Shown here piece by piece: positions 1-6,051 of a stretch of DNA of 6,165 nt. The DNA comes from JBHJOF01 sp050330055. GTDB lineage: Bacteria > Pseudomonadota > Alphaproteobacteria > Kiloniellales > JAKSDN01. The stretch's first letter is position 1; each line of letters starts with the position of its first letter. The notes beneath the pieces are model-generated. The model was not told where the DNA came from and did no database searches. It saw only the letters and a program-made list of their open reading frames with translations. The DNA lies in NCBI GenBank assembly GCA_050330055.1, contig JBHJOF010000071.1, positions 1-6,165 of the forward strand. Reading direction: 5' to 3'. Made by a program: the position numbers and the translations under genes.

Positions 1-316
1 GCTGGTCGCCCTGCCGCTGGCCTCGCCGCTGGCGGTCACCGGCGGCGACTTCGGCCTGCTGTTCGCCTTCGGCGCGCTGCAGCTCGGCCTCGGCCTGGCG
101 CTCTTTGCGACGGGCGCGCGCCTGGCCCCGGCCGCCGAAGTGGCGCTGGTCGCGGTGCTCGAGCCGGTGCTGGGGCCGCTCTGGGTCTGGGCCCTGCTGG
201 GCGAGCATCCCGGCACGGCCGGCCTGATCGGCGGCGGCCTGGTGCTCACGTCCCTGCTGCTGCACAGCGCCCTCGACCTGCGCCGGGGCAGGGCCGCGGC
301 GCCGTCGGCGGTTTGA
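1..316 (+). CDS. EamA/DMT-family transporter, C-terminal fragment (5' end outside window)
   Basis: The reading frame is open from base 2 to a TGA at 314-316 and gives the last 104 residues of a very hydrophobic protein. Three membrane segments can be seen, at about residues 17-37, 44-66 and 73-91 of the fragment, followed by a short basic tail (DLRRGR) and the end. The segment APAAEVALVAVLEPVLGPLW, then a short GE-containing turn and a glycine-rich last helix (GLIGGGLVL), is the usual C-terminal half of the second EamA repeat in the drug/metabolite transporter superfamily. Members are ten-helix inner-membrane exporters or permeases for small metabolites. The substrate cannot be told from this fragment. 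The gene runs in the same direction as the lipoprotein gene, 36 bases upstream of its likely start. The family call is fairly safe; the start and most of the protein lie outside the window. Confidence 0.85.
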   Translation, partial: LVALPLASPLAVTGGDFGLLFAFGALQLGLGLALFATGARLAPAAEVALVAVLEPVLGPLWVWALLGEHPGTAGLIGGGLVLTSLLLHSALDLRRGRAAAPSAV

Positions 317-352
317 GGCCAGCAACCATTGCTCGGGCGTCCTGCCCTTCCC

Positions 353-820
353 ATGTCTTGGTCAATGGTTCGTGTCTTGACGCTGGTGGCGCTGCTGCTC
401 GGGCTCGGCGCCTGCTCGCAGGCCGCGCCCTCGCAGGTGGCATCACCCGGCACCCTGCAGCTGGACGGGACGACCTATCGCGTCCATCACAGCGGTGCAC
501 CCGGCGAGTCCGCCGATGCGGTCACCGCGCAGATGCTGGCGCAGGCGGCGCGGCTCACCCGGGATCGCGGCTACGGTCGCTTCGCCGTCCTCGACCAGGG
601 GATCGAGACGACGGCGAGCTCCGCAGGCGTCACCCCGACCTTCGGCGCGCAGCTTCCCATCGTCCGCTCCAAGTCCGGGAGCAGCCGGCGCCGCAGCGGC
701 AGCTTCGCCTACGTCGACCTCGGGCGCGCCACCGTCTACAGCGCGACCGCGACGATCCGGCTGTTCAACGACGAGCCACCCGCAGAGGCGCTCGCCATCT
801 ACGACGCGCAGGCGATGTGA
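353..820 (+). CDS. Small lipoprotein, CC0125/CC1285-like
   Basis: A 155-residue protein with a short n-region, a leucine-rich core and a lipobox (LGAC, lipidated Cys at residue 21), so it should be exported and anchored in a membrane by signal peptidase II processing. The mature part contains QAARLTRDRGYGRFAVLD (about residues 64-81) and ends in a segment with YSATATIRLFNDEPP and AIYDAQAM. A helix reading 'A..LT...GY..F.V' followed by a C-terminal 'YDA' pattern is how I remember the CC0125/CC1285 lipoproteins of alphaproteobacteria, whose function is unknown. The start is uncertain: ATG 353 and ATG 365 (leaving only MVR before the core) both give workable signal peptides, TTG 329 would give a longer n-region, and none has a clear Shine-Dalgarno sequence. 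It converges on the glutathione S-transferase gene with a 26-base gap. That it is a lipoprotein is well supported; the family is recalled, not searched. Confidence 0.75.
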   Translation: MSWSMVRVLTLVALLLGLGACSQAAPSQVASPGTLQLDGTTYRVHHSGAPGESADAVTAQMLAQAARLTRDRGYGRFAVLDQGIETTASSAGVTPTFGAQLPIVRSKSGSSRRRSGSFAYVDLGRATVYSATATIRLFNDEPPAEALAIYDAQAM

Positions 821-846
821 CGAAGGCAGGCAACTTGCCGCACTTG

Positions 847-1476
847 CTAGGCGGCCGCCTCGTGCTCGGCCCAGACCCTGGCGATCGCCGGCCGCGCCAG
901 TGTCAGGTCGCAGGCCCGCTTGAGGCGCGGCAGGCCGGCGAGGAGCTGACTCATGTCCGGGTGCCAGCTCGCCAGCATGAGCATGTAGGGATCGAGCACG
1001 CTCTCGCGCTCGCCGAGCAGATAGGGACCTGGGTCGAGGGCCGCCTCAACCATGTCCCACTGCTCGTCCATATCGCGCACCGCCGCCGCCTTGATGCCGG
1101 CCGCCGCGTCCCCGTCGGTGCTGTAGCGCGCCGGATAGTAGGCCCGCAGGTCGGCCTCGTAGAGATTGCAGGCCATGAAGAACAGCCAGCGCAGAAAGCG
1201 CGGCCGGTCCGGGTCGTCGGGCCCTGGCGCCAGCTTCCCCTTACCGTGTCGGTCGGCCAGGTAGAGCACCATGGCCGCCGACTCGGTCATGATGCTGCCG
1301 TCGGGCAACTGTAACGCCGGCACGCGGCCCTGCGGGTTGATCTTGAGGTAGGCCGGCTGCCTGTGCTCGCCCGTCTTGGTGTCGATCGGCACGATCTCGT
1401 AGGGCACGCCGGCCTCCTCGAGAACCACCTGAGGCGCGAATGCGCCGGTCTGGCGCCTCCAGTAAATCCTGTACAT
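847..1476 (-). CDS. Glutathione S-transferase family protein
   Basis: This 209-residue protein has the length and two-domain layout of cytosolic glutathione S-transferases. The N-terminal thioredoxin-like domain (about 1-80) carries NPQGRVPAL with the cis-proline at P53, then DGSIMTESAAM with the E65-S66 pair that holds the gamma-glutamyl part of glutathione. The helical C-terminal domain (about 90-209) has LGERESVLDPYMLML, whose S159..D162 matches the N-capping box. The helix-1 loop reads RRQTGAFAPQVVLEE: the usual beta-class Cys and the Ser beside it align with Gly and Ala, so the catalytic residue is unclear. ATG 1476 is chosen because AGGAG lies 8 bases upstream and MYRIYW is a normal family N-terminus; an in-frame GTG at 1497 is less likely. 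It starts 22 bases after the dehydrogenase stop, so the two are probably one operon. The substrate is unknown; it could serve in conjugation, dehalogenation or isomerisation. Confidence 0.9.
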   Translation of the reverse strand: MYRIYWRRQTGAFAPQVVLEEAGVPYEIVPIDTKTGEHRQPAYLKINPQGRVPALQLPDGSIMTESAAMVLYLADRHGKGKLAPGPDDPDRPRFLRWLFFMACNLYEADLRAYYPARYSTDGDAAAGIKAAAVRDMDEQWDMVEAALDPGPYLLGERESVLDPYMLMLASWHPDMSQLLAGLPRLKRACDLTLARPAIARVWAEHEAAA

Positions 1477-1498
1477 GGCCCCTACTCCTTGCTCCACG

Positions 1499-2368
1499 TC
1501 AGTCCTTGAGCAACAAGTGCATCAGGCTGGAGGTGTCCCAGCGTTTGCCGCCGCGCGCCTGGACCTGGGCGTAGAACTGGTCGACCAGCGCGGCGACCGG
1601 CAGGCGGGCGCCGTTCTTGCGCGCCTCGGCGAAACAGATGTCGAGGTGCTTGCGCATCCAGTCGACGGCGAAGCCGAAGTCGAACTTGCCTTCGCACATG
1701 GTCTTGGCGCGGTTATCCATCTGCCACGACTGGGCGGCGCCCTTGCCGATCACCGCGATAACCGTCTCCATGTCGAGCCCGGCCTTCATGCCGAAGTTCA
1801 TGCCCTCGGCCAGGCCCTGCACCAGGCCGGCGATGCAGATCTGATTGACCATCTTGGTGAGCTGGCCGGCGCCGACCGGGCCCATCAGCGTCACCGCCTT
1901 GGCGTAGCAGTCGATGATCGGCTGGGCCCGGTTGAAGGCGCCCTGCTCGCCGCCGCACATGACGGTGAGCTGGCCGTTTTCGGCGCCTGCCTGGCCGCCG
2001 GAAACCGGGGCGTCGATGAAGTGGATGCCTTTCTCGCTGGCCAGCGCCGCCAGCTCGCGCGCCACCTCGGCCGAGGCCGTGGTGTTGTCGATGAAGACGG
2101 CGAACTTCGACATGCCGGCGAAGGCGCCCTCGTCGCCCAGAACGACGCTGCGCAGGTCGTCATCGTTGCCGACGCAGCAGAATACGAACTCCGAGCCCTC
2201 CGCCGCGGCGCGCGGCGTCTCCGCCATCTTGCCGCCGTGCTTCTTGACCCAGTCCTTCGCCTTCTGTGCGGTGCGGTTGTAGACCGTGACCTCGTGGCCG
2301 CCAGCCGCCAGGTGGCCCGCCATCGGAAAGCCCATCACGCCCAGGCCGAGAAAGGAAACCTTTGCCAT
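1499..2368 (-). CDS. NAD(P)-dependent beta-hydroxyacid dehydrogenase (3-hydroxyisobutyrate dehydrogenase family)
   Basis: The 289-residue product is a full-length beta-hydroxyacid dehydrogenase, a soluble enzyme that interconverts 3-hydroxy acids and semialdehydes. The Rossmann motif GLGVMG lies at residues 8-13. NRTAQK (31-36) after the second strand matches the NR-T..K pattern of NADPH-preferring members such as glyoxylate/succinic semialdehyde reductases. The substrate loop DAPVSGG is at 119-125, and GAGQLTKMVNQ (166-176) carries the catalytic lysine K172 and N175. K240 aligns with the second conserved lysine. ATG 2368 is preferred: AAGGGG stands 9 bases upstream, while the in-frame TTG at 2374 is only 3 bases from it. 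The gene leads a probable two-gene operon with the glutathione S-transferase and is divergent from the Xsc-like gene. Candidate substrates include tartronate semialdehyde, succinic semialdehyde, 3-hydroxyisobutyrate or a sulfonated aldehyde; the sequence alone does not choose between them. Confidence 0.9.
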   Translation of the reverse strand: MAKVSFLGLGVMGFPMAGHLAAGGHEVTVYNRTAQKAKDWVKKHGGKMAETPRAAAEGSEFVFCCVGNDDDLRSVVLGDEGAFAGMSKFAVFIDNTTASAEVARELAALASEKGIHFIDAPVSGGQAGAENGQLTVMCGGEQGAFNRAQPIIDCYAKAVTLMGPVGAGQLTKMVNQICIAGLVQGLAEGMNFGMKAGLDMETVIAVIGKGAAQSWQMDNRAKTMCEGKFDFGFAVDWMRKHLDICFAEARKNGARLPVAALVDQFYAQVQARGGKRWDTSSLMHLLLKD

Positions 2369-2572
2369 CGCCAAATACCCCTTAGCCCGATTGCCCCAGA
2401 GAGTCCGGCCGCGACCTTACGCGAGGCATACCAGACACCTCAAGCGCAGGACAGAAATTTAGGGACGGGTCGCGCGGGGCGGCGGCGCGGACTGGGAGGG
2501 ACCGGCGGACCGCTACGGAACCAGGGCGGCAGCGCCCCGGGAAATCAGGGGGCGCCAGGGCGCCTGCGGAGC

Positions 2573-2683
2573 TTAGCTGGGCTTCGCGGGCTTGCGGATG
2601 CGCAGCCAGTCGGCCATGTCGGGCCGCTGGTAGGGCGGGATCCGTTCGGGCTTGGGCGGCCAGCCGGCACTGTCAAAGGGCAT
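2573..2683 (-). CDS. Possible 36-residue small protein
   Basis: A short minus-strand frame from ATG 2683 to TAA at 2573-2575. The predicted peptide is rich in proline and charged residues (GWPPKPERIPPYQRPDMADW, then LRIRKPAKPS), with no signal peptide, membrane segment or known motif. In favour of coding: its codons end almost always in G or C while second positions are mixed, like the real genes here, and a promoter-like pair plus a palindrome lie just upstream. Against it: there is no good Shine-Dalgarno sequence (only a weak GGTG), it is very short, and the frame stays open far upstream into the xsc region, as happens by chance in GC-rich DNA. I do not recognise it. It could also be the remnant of a longer gene. 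Confidence 0.35.
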   Translation of the reverse strand: MPFDSAGWPPKPERIPPYQRPDMADWLRIRKPAKPS

Positions 2684-2692
2684 GATTACACC

Positions 2693-2705
2693 GTTGCAAT
2701 GCAAC
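2693..2705. promoter_or_regulatory. Palindromic operator-like site
   Basis: GTTGCAATGCAAC is a perfect palindrome with 6-base arms around a central A. It sits in the divergent gap, 222 bases before the xsc-like start and 9 bases before the start of the possible small ORF. Its form suits a dimeric helix-turn-helix repressor. It would overlap the expected transcription start of the minus-strand promoter-like pair at 2711-2739. No regulator gene is in the window, so the binding protein is unknown, and one 13-base palindrome can occur by chance. Confidence 0.3.
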
Positions 2706-2710
2706 TCTGG

Positions 2711-2739
2711 CCTATATGGTGAGCCCGAAGGGTGAACAA
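2711..2739 (-). promoter_or_regulatory. Weak sigma-70-like promoter facing the possible small ORF
   Basis: On the minus strand TTGTTC (2734-2739) is followed after exactly 17 bases by TATAGG (2711-2716). The boxes match the consensus at 3 and 4 of 6 bases. Transcription would begin near 2704, inside the palindrome at 2693-2705 and about 20 bases before the ATG at 2683. The spacing is ideal but the boxes are weak. Confidence 0.22.
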
Positions 2740-2927
2740 AGTGTAACCGCGCCGCCGCCCTTGCTCCGCCTGGCACCAGAGGCCGGCGGCAATTGGCTCT
2801 TGGTGGGGCTGCGGGGGGCCGATAGCATCGCCGCCATCCAGCCGGCAGGCAGCGGCGGCGCATCCCTGCCCCGGCACAGCAGCAAAGACCGCGCGGCAAG
2901 CGCAGAACCAGCCTAGGGAGAGCGGCC

Positions 2928-4646
2928 ATGACCCGCATGACAGCGAGTGAAGCCTTCGTCGAGACCCTGGTGGCGCACGGCGTCAGGCATGTCTTCGGCA
3001 TCGTCGGCTCGGCTTACATGGACGCGCTCGACATCTTCCCGCCGGCCGGCATCCGCTTCATCTCGGTGCAGCACGAGCAGGGCGCGGCGCACATGGCCGA
3101 CGGCTACTCGCGGGTCAGCGGCCGCCAGGGCGTCTGCATCGCCCAGAACGGCCCCGGCATCACCAACTTCGTGACCGGCATCGCCGCCGCCTACTGGGCT
3201 CACTCGCCGGTGGTCTGCATCACGCCGGAGACCGGCACCGCGACGCAGGGGCTGGGCGGCTTCCAGGAGACCGAGCAGCTGCCCTTCTTCGAGAAGATCA
3301 CGACCTATCAGGCGCACGTCTCGCGCCAGGACCGCCTGGCCGAGTTCACCGGGCGCTGCTTCGATTACGCGCTGCTGGAAAGCGCGCCGACCCAGCTCAA
3401 CATCCCGCGCGACCTGTTCTACGGCGAGGTCGACGTGGCGATCCCGCAGCCGATGAAGATCCAGGGCTCGCCCGGCGCGCCCGCGGCGCTCGACGAGGCG
3501 GCCGACCTGCTCGCCCAGGCGAAATTCCCGGTCATCGTCTCCGGCGGCGGCGTGGTCATGGCCGATGGCGTGGCGGACTGCATCGCGCTGGCCGAGCACC
3601 TCGGCGCGCCGGTGGTGAACTCCTACCTGCACAACGATTCCTTCCCGCACGACCATCCACTCTGGGCCGGGCCGCTCGGCTACCAGGGCTCCAAGGCCGG
3701 CATGAAGCTGATCGCCCAGGCCGACGTGGTGCTGGCGCTGGGCACCCGCCTCGGCCCGTTCGGCACCCTGCCGCAGCACGACATCGACTACTGGCCCAAG
3801 GGCGCCAAGATCATCCAGGTCGACAACGACGCCCGCAAGCTGGGCCTGGTGAAGCCGATCGCCGTCGGCGTCTGCGGCGACGCCAAGGGCTCCGCCAGGG
3901 AGATCCTGCACCGCCTGCAGACCGGCAACCGGCAGATCGCGGCGCACGCCAGCAAGGCCGCGCGCGCCGACGAGATCAAGAAGCAGAAAGACGCCTGGGA
4001 GGCTGAGCTCGACAAATGGGGCCAGGGCGACGGCTCGCCGATCAACCCGCGCCGCCTGCTGCGCGAGCTCGAGAAGGCCATGCCTGAGGACGCCATGGTC
4101 TCGACCGACATCGGCAACATCTGCTCGGTCTCGAACAGCTACCTGCGCTTCAAGCAGCCGCGCAGCTTCTTCGCCGCCATGTCCTTCGGCAACTGCGGCT
4201 ATGCCTTCCCGACGGCGATGGGCGCCAAAGTCGCCTGCCCGGACCGGCCGGCCGTGGCCTACGTCGGCGACGGCGCCTGGGGCATGTCCTTCATGGAGAC
4301 CCTGACGGCCGTGCGCGAGGACATCCCGGTCACGGCCGTGGTCTTCAACAACGGCCAGTGGGGCGCGGAGAAGAAGAACCAGGTCGACTTCTACGCCGAC
4401 CGCTACGTCGGCACCAACCTCAAGAACCCGAGCTTCGCCGCCATCGCCAAGGCCATGGGCGCCGAGGGCATCACGGTCGACAGCCCCGACCAGATCGGCG
4501 ACGCCCTGCGCCAGGCGACCAAGTCCGGCAAGATGACCGTACTGGAGTGCATGGCGACTCAGGAGCTGGGCGACCCCTTCCGCCGCGACGCGCTCAAGAA
4601 GCCAGTGCGGATTCTCGACAAGTACAAGGACTTCACGGTCGCCTGA
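2928..4646 (+). CDS. xsc: Sulfoacetaldehyde acetyltransferase (Xsc-type thiamine-diphosphate enzyme)
   Basis: A 572-residue thiamine-diphosphate enzyme of the acetolactate synthase fold. Xsc converts sulfoacetaldehyde and phosphate to acetyl phosphate and sulfite, the C-S bond-breaking step of taurine and isethionate breakdown, in the cytoplasm. The N-terminal pyrimidine domain has QHEQGAAHMADGY with the catalytic glutamate E50, and IAQNGPGITNFV. The middle domain has GPLGYQGSKAGMKLI and AKIIQVD. The C-terminal domain has GDGAWG (447-452) and NN (474-475), the Mg-diphosphate motif. The end, ELGDPFRRDALKKPVRILDK, is a strong Xsc hallmark and separates it from acetolactate synthase and glyoxylate carboligase. 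It is slightly shorter than the Xsc proteins I recall (about 580-600), apparently by a loop near residues 364-373. ATG 2928 follows AGGGAG by 7 bases; ATG 2937 is a weaker alternative. Acetate kinase follows on the same strand. The activity is a homology-based inference. Confidence 0.87.
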   Translation: MTRMTASEAFVETLVAHGVRHVFGIVGSAYMDALDIFPPAGIRFISVQHEQGAAHMADGYSRVSGRQGVCIAQNGPGITNFVTGIAAAYWAHSPVVCITPETGTATQGLGGFQETEQLPFFEKITTYQAHVSRQDRLAEFTGRCFDYALLESAPTQLNIPRDLFYGEVDVAIPQPMKIQGSPGAPAALDEAADLLAQAKFPVIVSGGGVVMADGVADCIALAEHLGAPVVNSYLHNDSFPHDHPLWAGPLGYQGSKAGMKLIAQADVVLALGTRLGPFGTLPQHDIDYWPKGAKIIQVDNDARKLGLVKPIAVGVCGDAKGSAREILHRLQTGNRQIAAHASKAARADEIKKQKDAWEAELDKWGQGDGSPINPRRLLRELEKAMPEDAMVSTDIGNICSVSNSYLRFKQPRSFFAAMSFGNCGYAFPTAMGAKVACPDRPAVAYVGDGAWGMSFMETLTAVREDIPVTAVVFNNGQWGAEKKNQVDFYADRYVGTNLKNPSFAAIAKAMGAEGITVDSPDQIGDALRQATKSGKMTVLECMATQELGDPFRRDALKKPVRILDKYKDFTVA

Positions 4647-4662
4647 GCGGTGGCGATGGCTA

Positions 4663-4699
4663 GGGGGCGTATGGGCCGGAGGGCGGGTCCGGCGCCCCT
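4663..4699 (+). terminator. Terminator-like hairpin after xsc
   Basis: Starting 16 bases after the xsc stop, GGGGGCG (4663-4669) can pair with CGCCCCT (4693-4699), including one G-T pair. CCGGA (4676-4680) pairs with TCCGG (4688-4692) around a 7-base loop, leaving a 6-base bulge (4670-4675) on the left arm. A pyrimidine-rich stretch, CTCTTCTCGTT, follows rather than a clean T run. This could be an intrinsic terminator of GC-rich type, or only a stabilising 3' hairpin. Confidence 0.4.
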
Positions 4700-4725
4700 C
4701 TCTTCTCGTTCGCCTTTCCCGCCTC

Positions 4726-4813
4726 TCCTCACCCTTCGACAGGCTCAGGGTGAGGGGGACATGAGTGACCGCGCCACTCCCCTCCTCGTCCTGAGCCTGT
4801 CGAAGGACGAGGA
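4726..4813. repeat. Inverted pair of hairpin repeats (CCTTCGACAGGCTCAGG core)
   Basis: Two copies of the same 17-base core lie in opposite orientation at 4733-4749 and 4790-4806. Each copy is itself a hairpin: 4727-4735 pairs with 4747-4755 (9 bp) and 4783-4792 with 4804-4813 (10 bp), each with an 11-base loop, and the two loops are exact reverse complements. Read together, 4733-4758 pairs with 4781-4806 as a 26-bp stem with three G-T pairs and a 22-base loop, and 4726-4730 adds five pairs with 4809-4813 beyond two mismatches. From memory, this core is a common intergenic repeat in several high-GC bacteria, where it is often mis-annotated as peptides containing LRQAQDE or LSLSKDE. It may act as an mRNA 3' stabiliser, a bidirectional terminator or a REP-like element. 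Confidence 0.88.
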
Positions 4814-4862
4814 AGCGCCGTACCAACCGGCACACTTACATTAGAGCGCTTCGGATCGAGTC

Positions 4863-6032
4863 ATGACCGATAGCCTGCTGGTGCTGAACGCCGGTTCGTC
4901 GAGCATCAAGTTCGCGCTCTTCGCTCGCGAACGGGGTAGCGCGGAGCCGCGCCTGACAGAGCGCGGCCAGATCGAAGGCATCGGCCGCCAGCCGCGATTC
5001 CAACTCAGCGGGACAGGCAAGCCCGTGGCACCCGACGCGGTCGCAGTCGCGGCCCTCGCCAACCACGAGGACGCCATCGACCTGCTGCTCGACTGGATCG
5101 GCCGCGACCGTTCCCTCGCCGCGGCCGGGCACCGTGTAGTGCACGGCGGCACGCGCTACAGCAAGCCGCAGCGCATCACGCCGGAGGTGATCGAGACGCT
5201 GGCCTCTTTCGGTCCCCGTGCTCCTCATCACCAGCCGCACAACGTGGCCGCCATCCGCGCCATCGCGCGCCGCCGGCCCGAGCTGCCGCAGGTCGCCTGC
5301 TTCGACACCGCCTTCCATGCCGGCCAGCCCGAGCTTGCCAGCCGCTTCGCCCTGCCCCGCGCGCTGCACGACCAGGGCCTGCGGCGCTACGGTTTTCACG
5401 GCCTGTCCTACGAGTACATCGTCTCTGCCCTGCCGGGCATCATGGGCGCCCTGCCCCGCCGTCTGGTGGTCGCCCACCTCGGCAACGGAGCCAGCATGGC
5501 GGCCATCAAGGAGGGATGCAGCGTCGCCACTACCATGGGATTCTCGACGCTGGACGGCCTGGCCATGGGCACGCGCAGCGGCGCCATCGATCCCGGCGTG
5601 CTGCTCTACCTGCTGCGCGAGCGCGGCCTGGACGAGCCGGCGCTGACCGACCTGCTGTACAACAGGTCCGGGCTGCTCGGCGTCTCGGGCGAGAGCGCGG
5701 ACATGCGCACCCTGCTGGCCAGCCCGCGGCCCGAGGCAGCCGAGGCGGTCGCCCTCTTCTGCTATCGCATCGTGCGCGAGCTGGGCTCGCTCGCCGCCGC
5801 GCTCGGCGGACTCGACGCCCTGGTCTTCACCGGCGGCATCGGCGAGCACGCCGCCGCCGTACGCGCGCAGGTCTGCCGCGACTCGCGCTGGCTCGGCCTG
5901 GGGCTGGACGAAGCCGCCAACGACGCAGGCGGCCCGCGCATCACGACGCCCGGCAGCGCAGCGTCAGCCTGGGTCGTCCCGACCAACGAGGAGCTGGTGA
6001 TCGCCCGTCATAGCGAGCGCTTGATCGGCTAG
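4863..6032 (+). CDS. ackA: Acetate kinase
   Basis: A 389-residue acetate kinase of the ASKHA fold, about the normal family length; it interconverts acetyl phosphate plus ADP with acetate plus ATP in the cytoplasm. Both family signatures are present: VLNAGSSSIKF (7-17, with N9) and RRYGFHGLSYEYI (174-186, with H179). Other key positions, compared with the Methanosarcina enzyme, are R91 in HRVVHGG, the APHHQPHN loop (120-127), D148 in CFDTAFH, H205 in HLGNGAS, R238 in GTRSGAIDP, TGGIGEH (323-329) and E377 in TNEEL. No key residue is missing, so it should be active. ATG 4863 puts the first signature at its normal distance from the N-terminus; the ribosome site is weak (GGA, 7 bases upstream). 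It lies 216 bases after the xsc-like gene. Propionate or butyrate kinase activity is possible but less likely given this sequence and context. Confidence 0.95.
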   Translation: MTDSLLVLNAGSSSIKFALFARERGSAEPRLTERGQIEGIGRQPRFQLSGTGKPVAPDAVAVAALANHEDAIDLLLDWIGRDRSLAAAGHRVVHGGTRYSKPQRITPEVIETLASFGPRAPHHQPHNVAAIRAIARRRPELPQVACFDTAFHAGQPELASRFALPRALHDQGLRRYGFHGLSYEYIVSALPGIMGALPRRLVVAHLGNGASMAAIKEGCSVATTMGFSTLDGLAMGTRSGAIDPGVLLYLLRERGLDEPALTDLLYNRSGLLGVSGESADMRTLLASPRPEAAEAVALFCYRIVRELGSLAAALGGLDALVFTGGIGEHAAAVRAQVCRDSRWLGLGLDEAANDAGGPRITTPGSAASAWVVPTNEELVIARHSERLIG

Positions 6033-6051
6033 AGCGGGCTCAAACCGACAA

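Larger units (their letters stand above)
2369..2927. other. Divergent intergenic region between the dehydrogenase and xsc-like genes
   Basis: This 559-base gap separates two divergent genes and contains no recognised protein or RNA gene. Its dehydrogenase-proximal part (about 2460-2575) is very GC-rich and rich in G runs. A weak minus-strand box pair, TTGAGG (2438-2443) and TAAGGT (2414-2419), 18 bases apart, could serve the dehydrogenase. The middle holds a possible 36-residue ORF and an operator-like palindrome, listed separately. Toward xsc, TTGGTG (2800-2805) and TAGCAT (2823-2828) on the plus strand are 17 bases apart, but they match the sigma-70 consensus only partly. All these box matches are of a quality expected by chance. 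Confidence 0.5.
4647..4862. other. Structured gap between xsc and ackA
   Basis: These 216 bases hold no convincing gene. A GC-rich hairpin follows the xsc stop closely, and a pair of inverted repeats with hairpins of their own fills 4726-4813. The short plus-strand frame starting at ATG 4761 reads the second repeat (VLSLSKDEE) and is not taken as a gene. The last 49 bases lead to the ackA start with only a weak ribosome site, GGA at 4853-4855. Confidence 0.7.

Noticed and set aside
829..839. GGCAACTTGCC palindrome between the convergent lipoprotein and glutathione S-transferase genes, considered as a shared terminator
   Set aside because: The stem is only four pairs around a 3-base loop, with no T run on either side.
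313..1314. A 333-codon plus-strand frame over the lipoprotein and the glutathione S-transferase
   Set aside because: It is Arg/Pro-rich, has no domain, and overlaps two better-supported genes in other frames.
1475..2722. A 415-codon plus-strand frame opposite the dehydrogenase
   Set aside because: The opposite strand has a full set of dehydrogenase motifs, and this frame only mirrors its codon bias before running through non-coding sequence.
2716..2916. A 66-codon plus-strand frame ending just before the xsc ribosome site, considered as a leader peptide
   Set aside because: It has no ribosome site, no motif and no regulatory codon run, and its composition is that of random GC-rich sequence.
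4726..4813. A CRISPR array or tRNA-like structure in the xsc-ackA gap
   Set aside because: There are only two repeat copies, in opposite orientation, with no regular spacers and no tRNA cloverleaf elements.
2913..4835. A 640-codon open frame on the minus strand opposite the xsc-like gene
   Set aside because: It is the antisense shadow of a GC-rich gene. Its first residues translate the intergenic repeats (LRQAQDE, LSLSKGEE), and the rest has the low-complexity R/G/A/V/D composition typical of such shadows.
4650..4844. A small plus-strand frame between xsc and ackA
   Set aside because: It reads straight through both hairpin repeats; the LSLSKDEE-type peptide is a known by-product of translating such repeats.
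4836..5849. A 337-codon minus-strand frame opposite acetate kinase
   Set aside because: The plus strand carries every acetate kinase motif; this frame has no recognisable domain and its start falls inside ackA.
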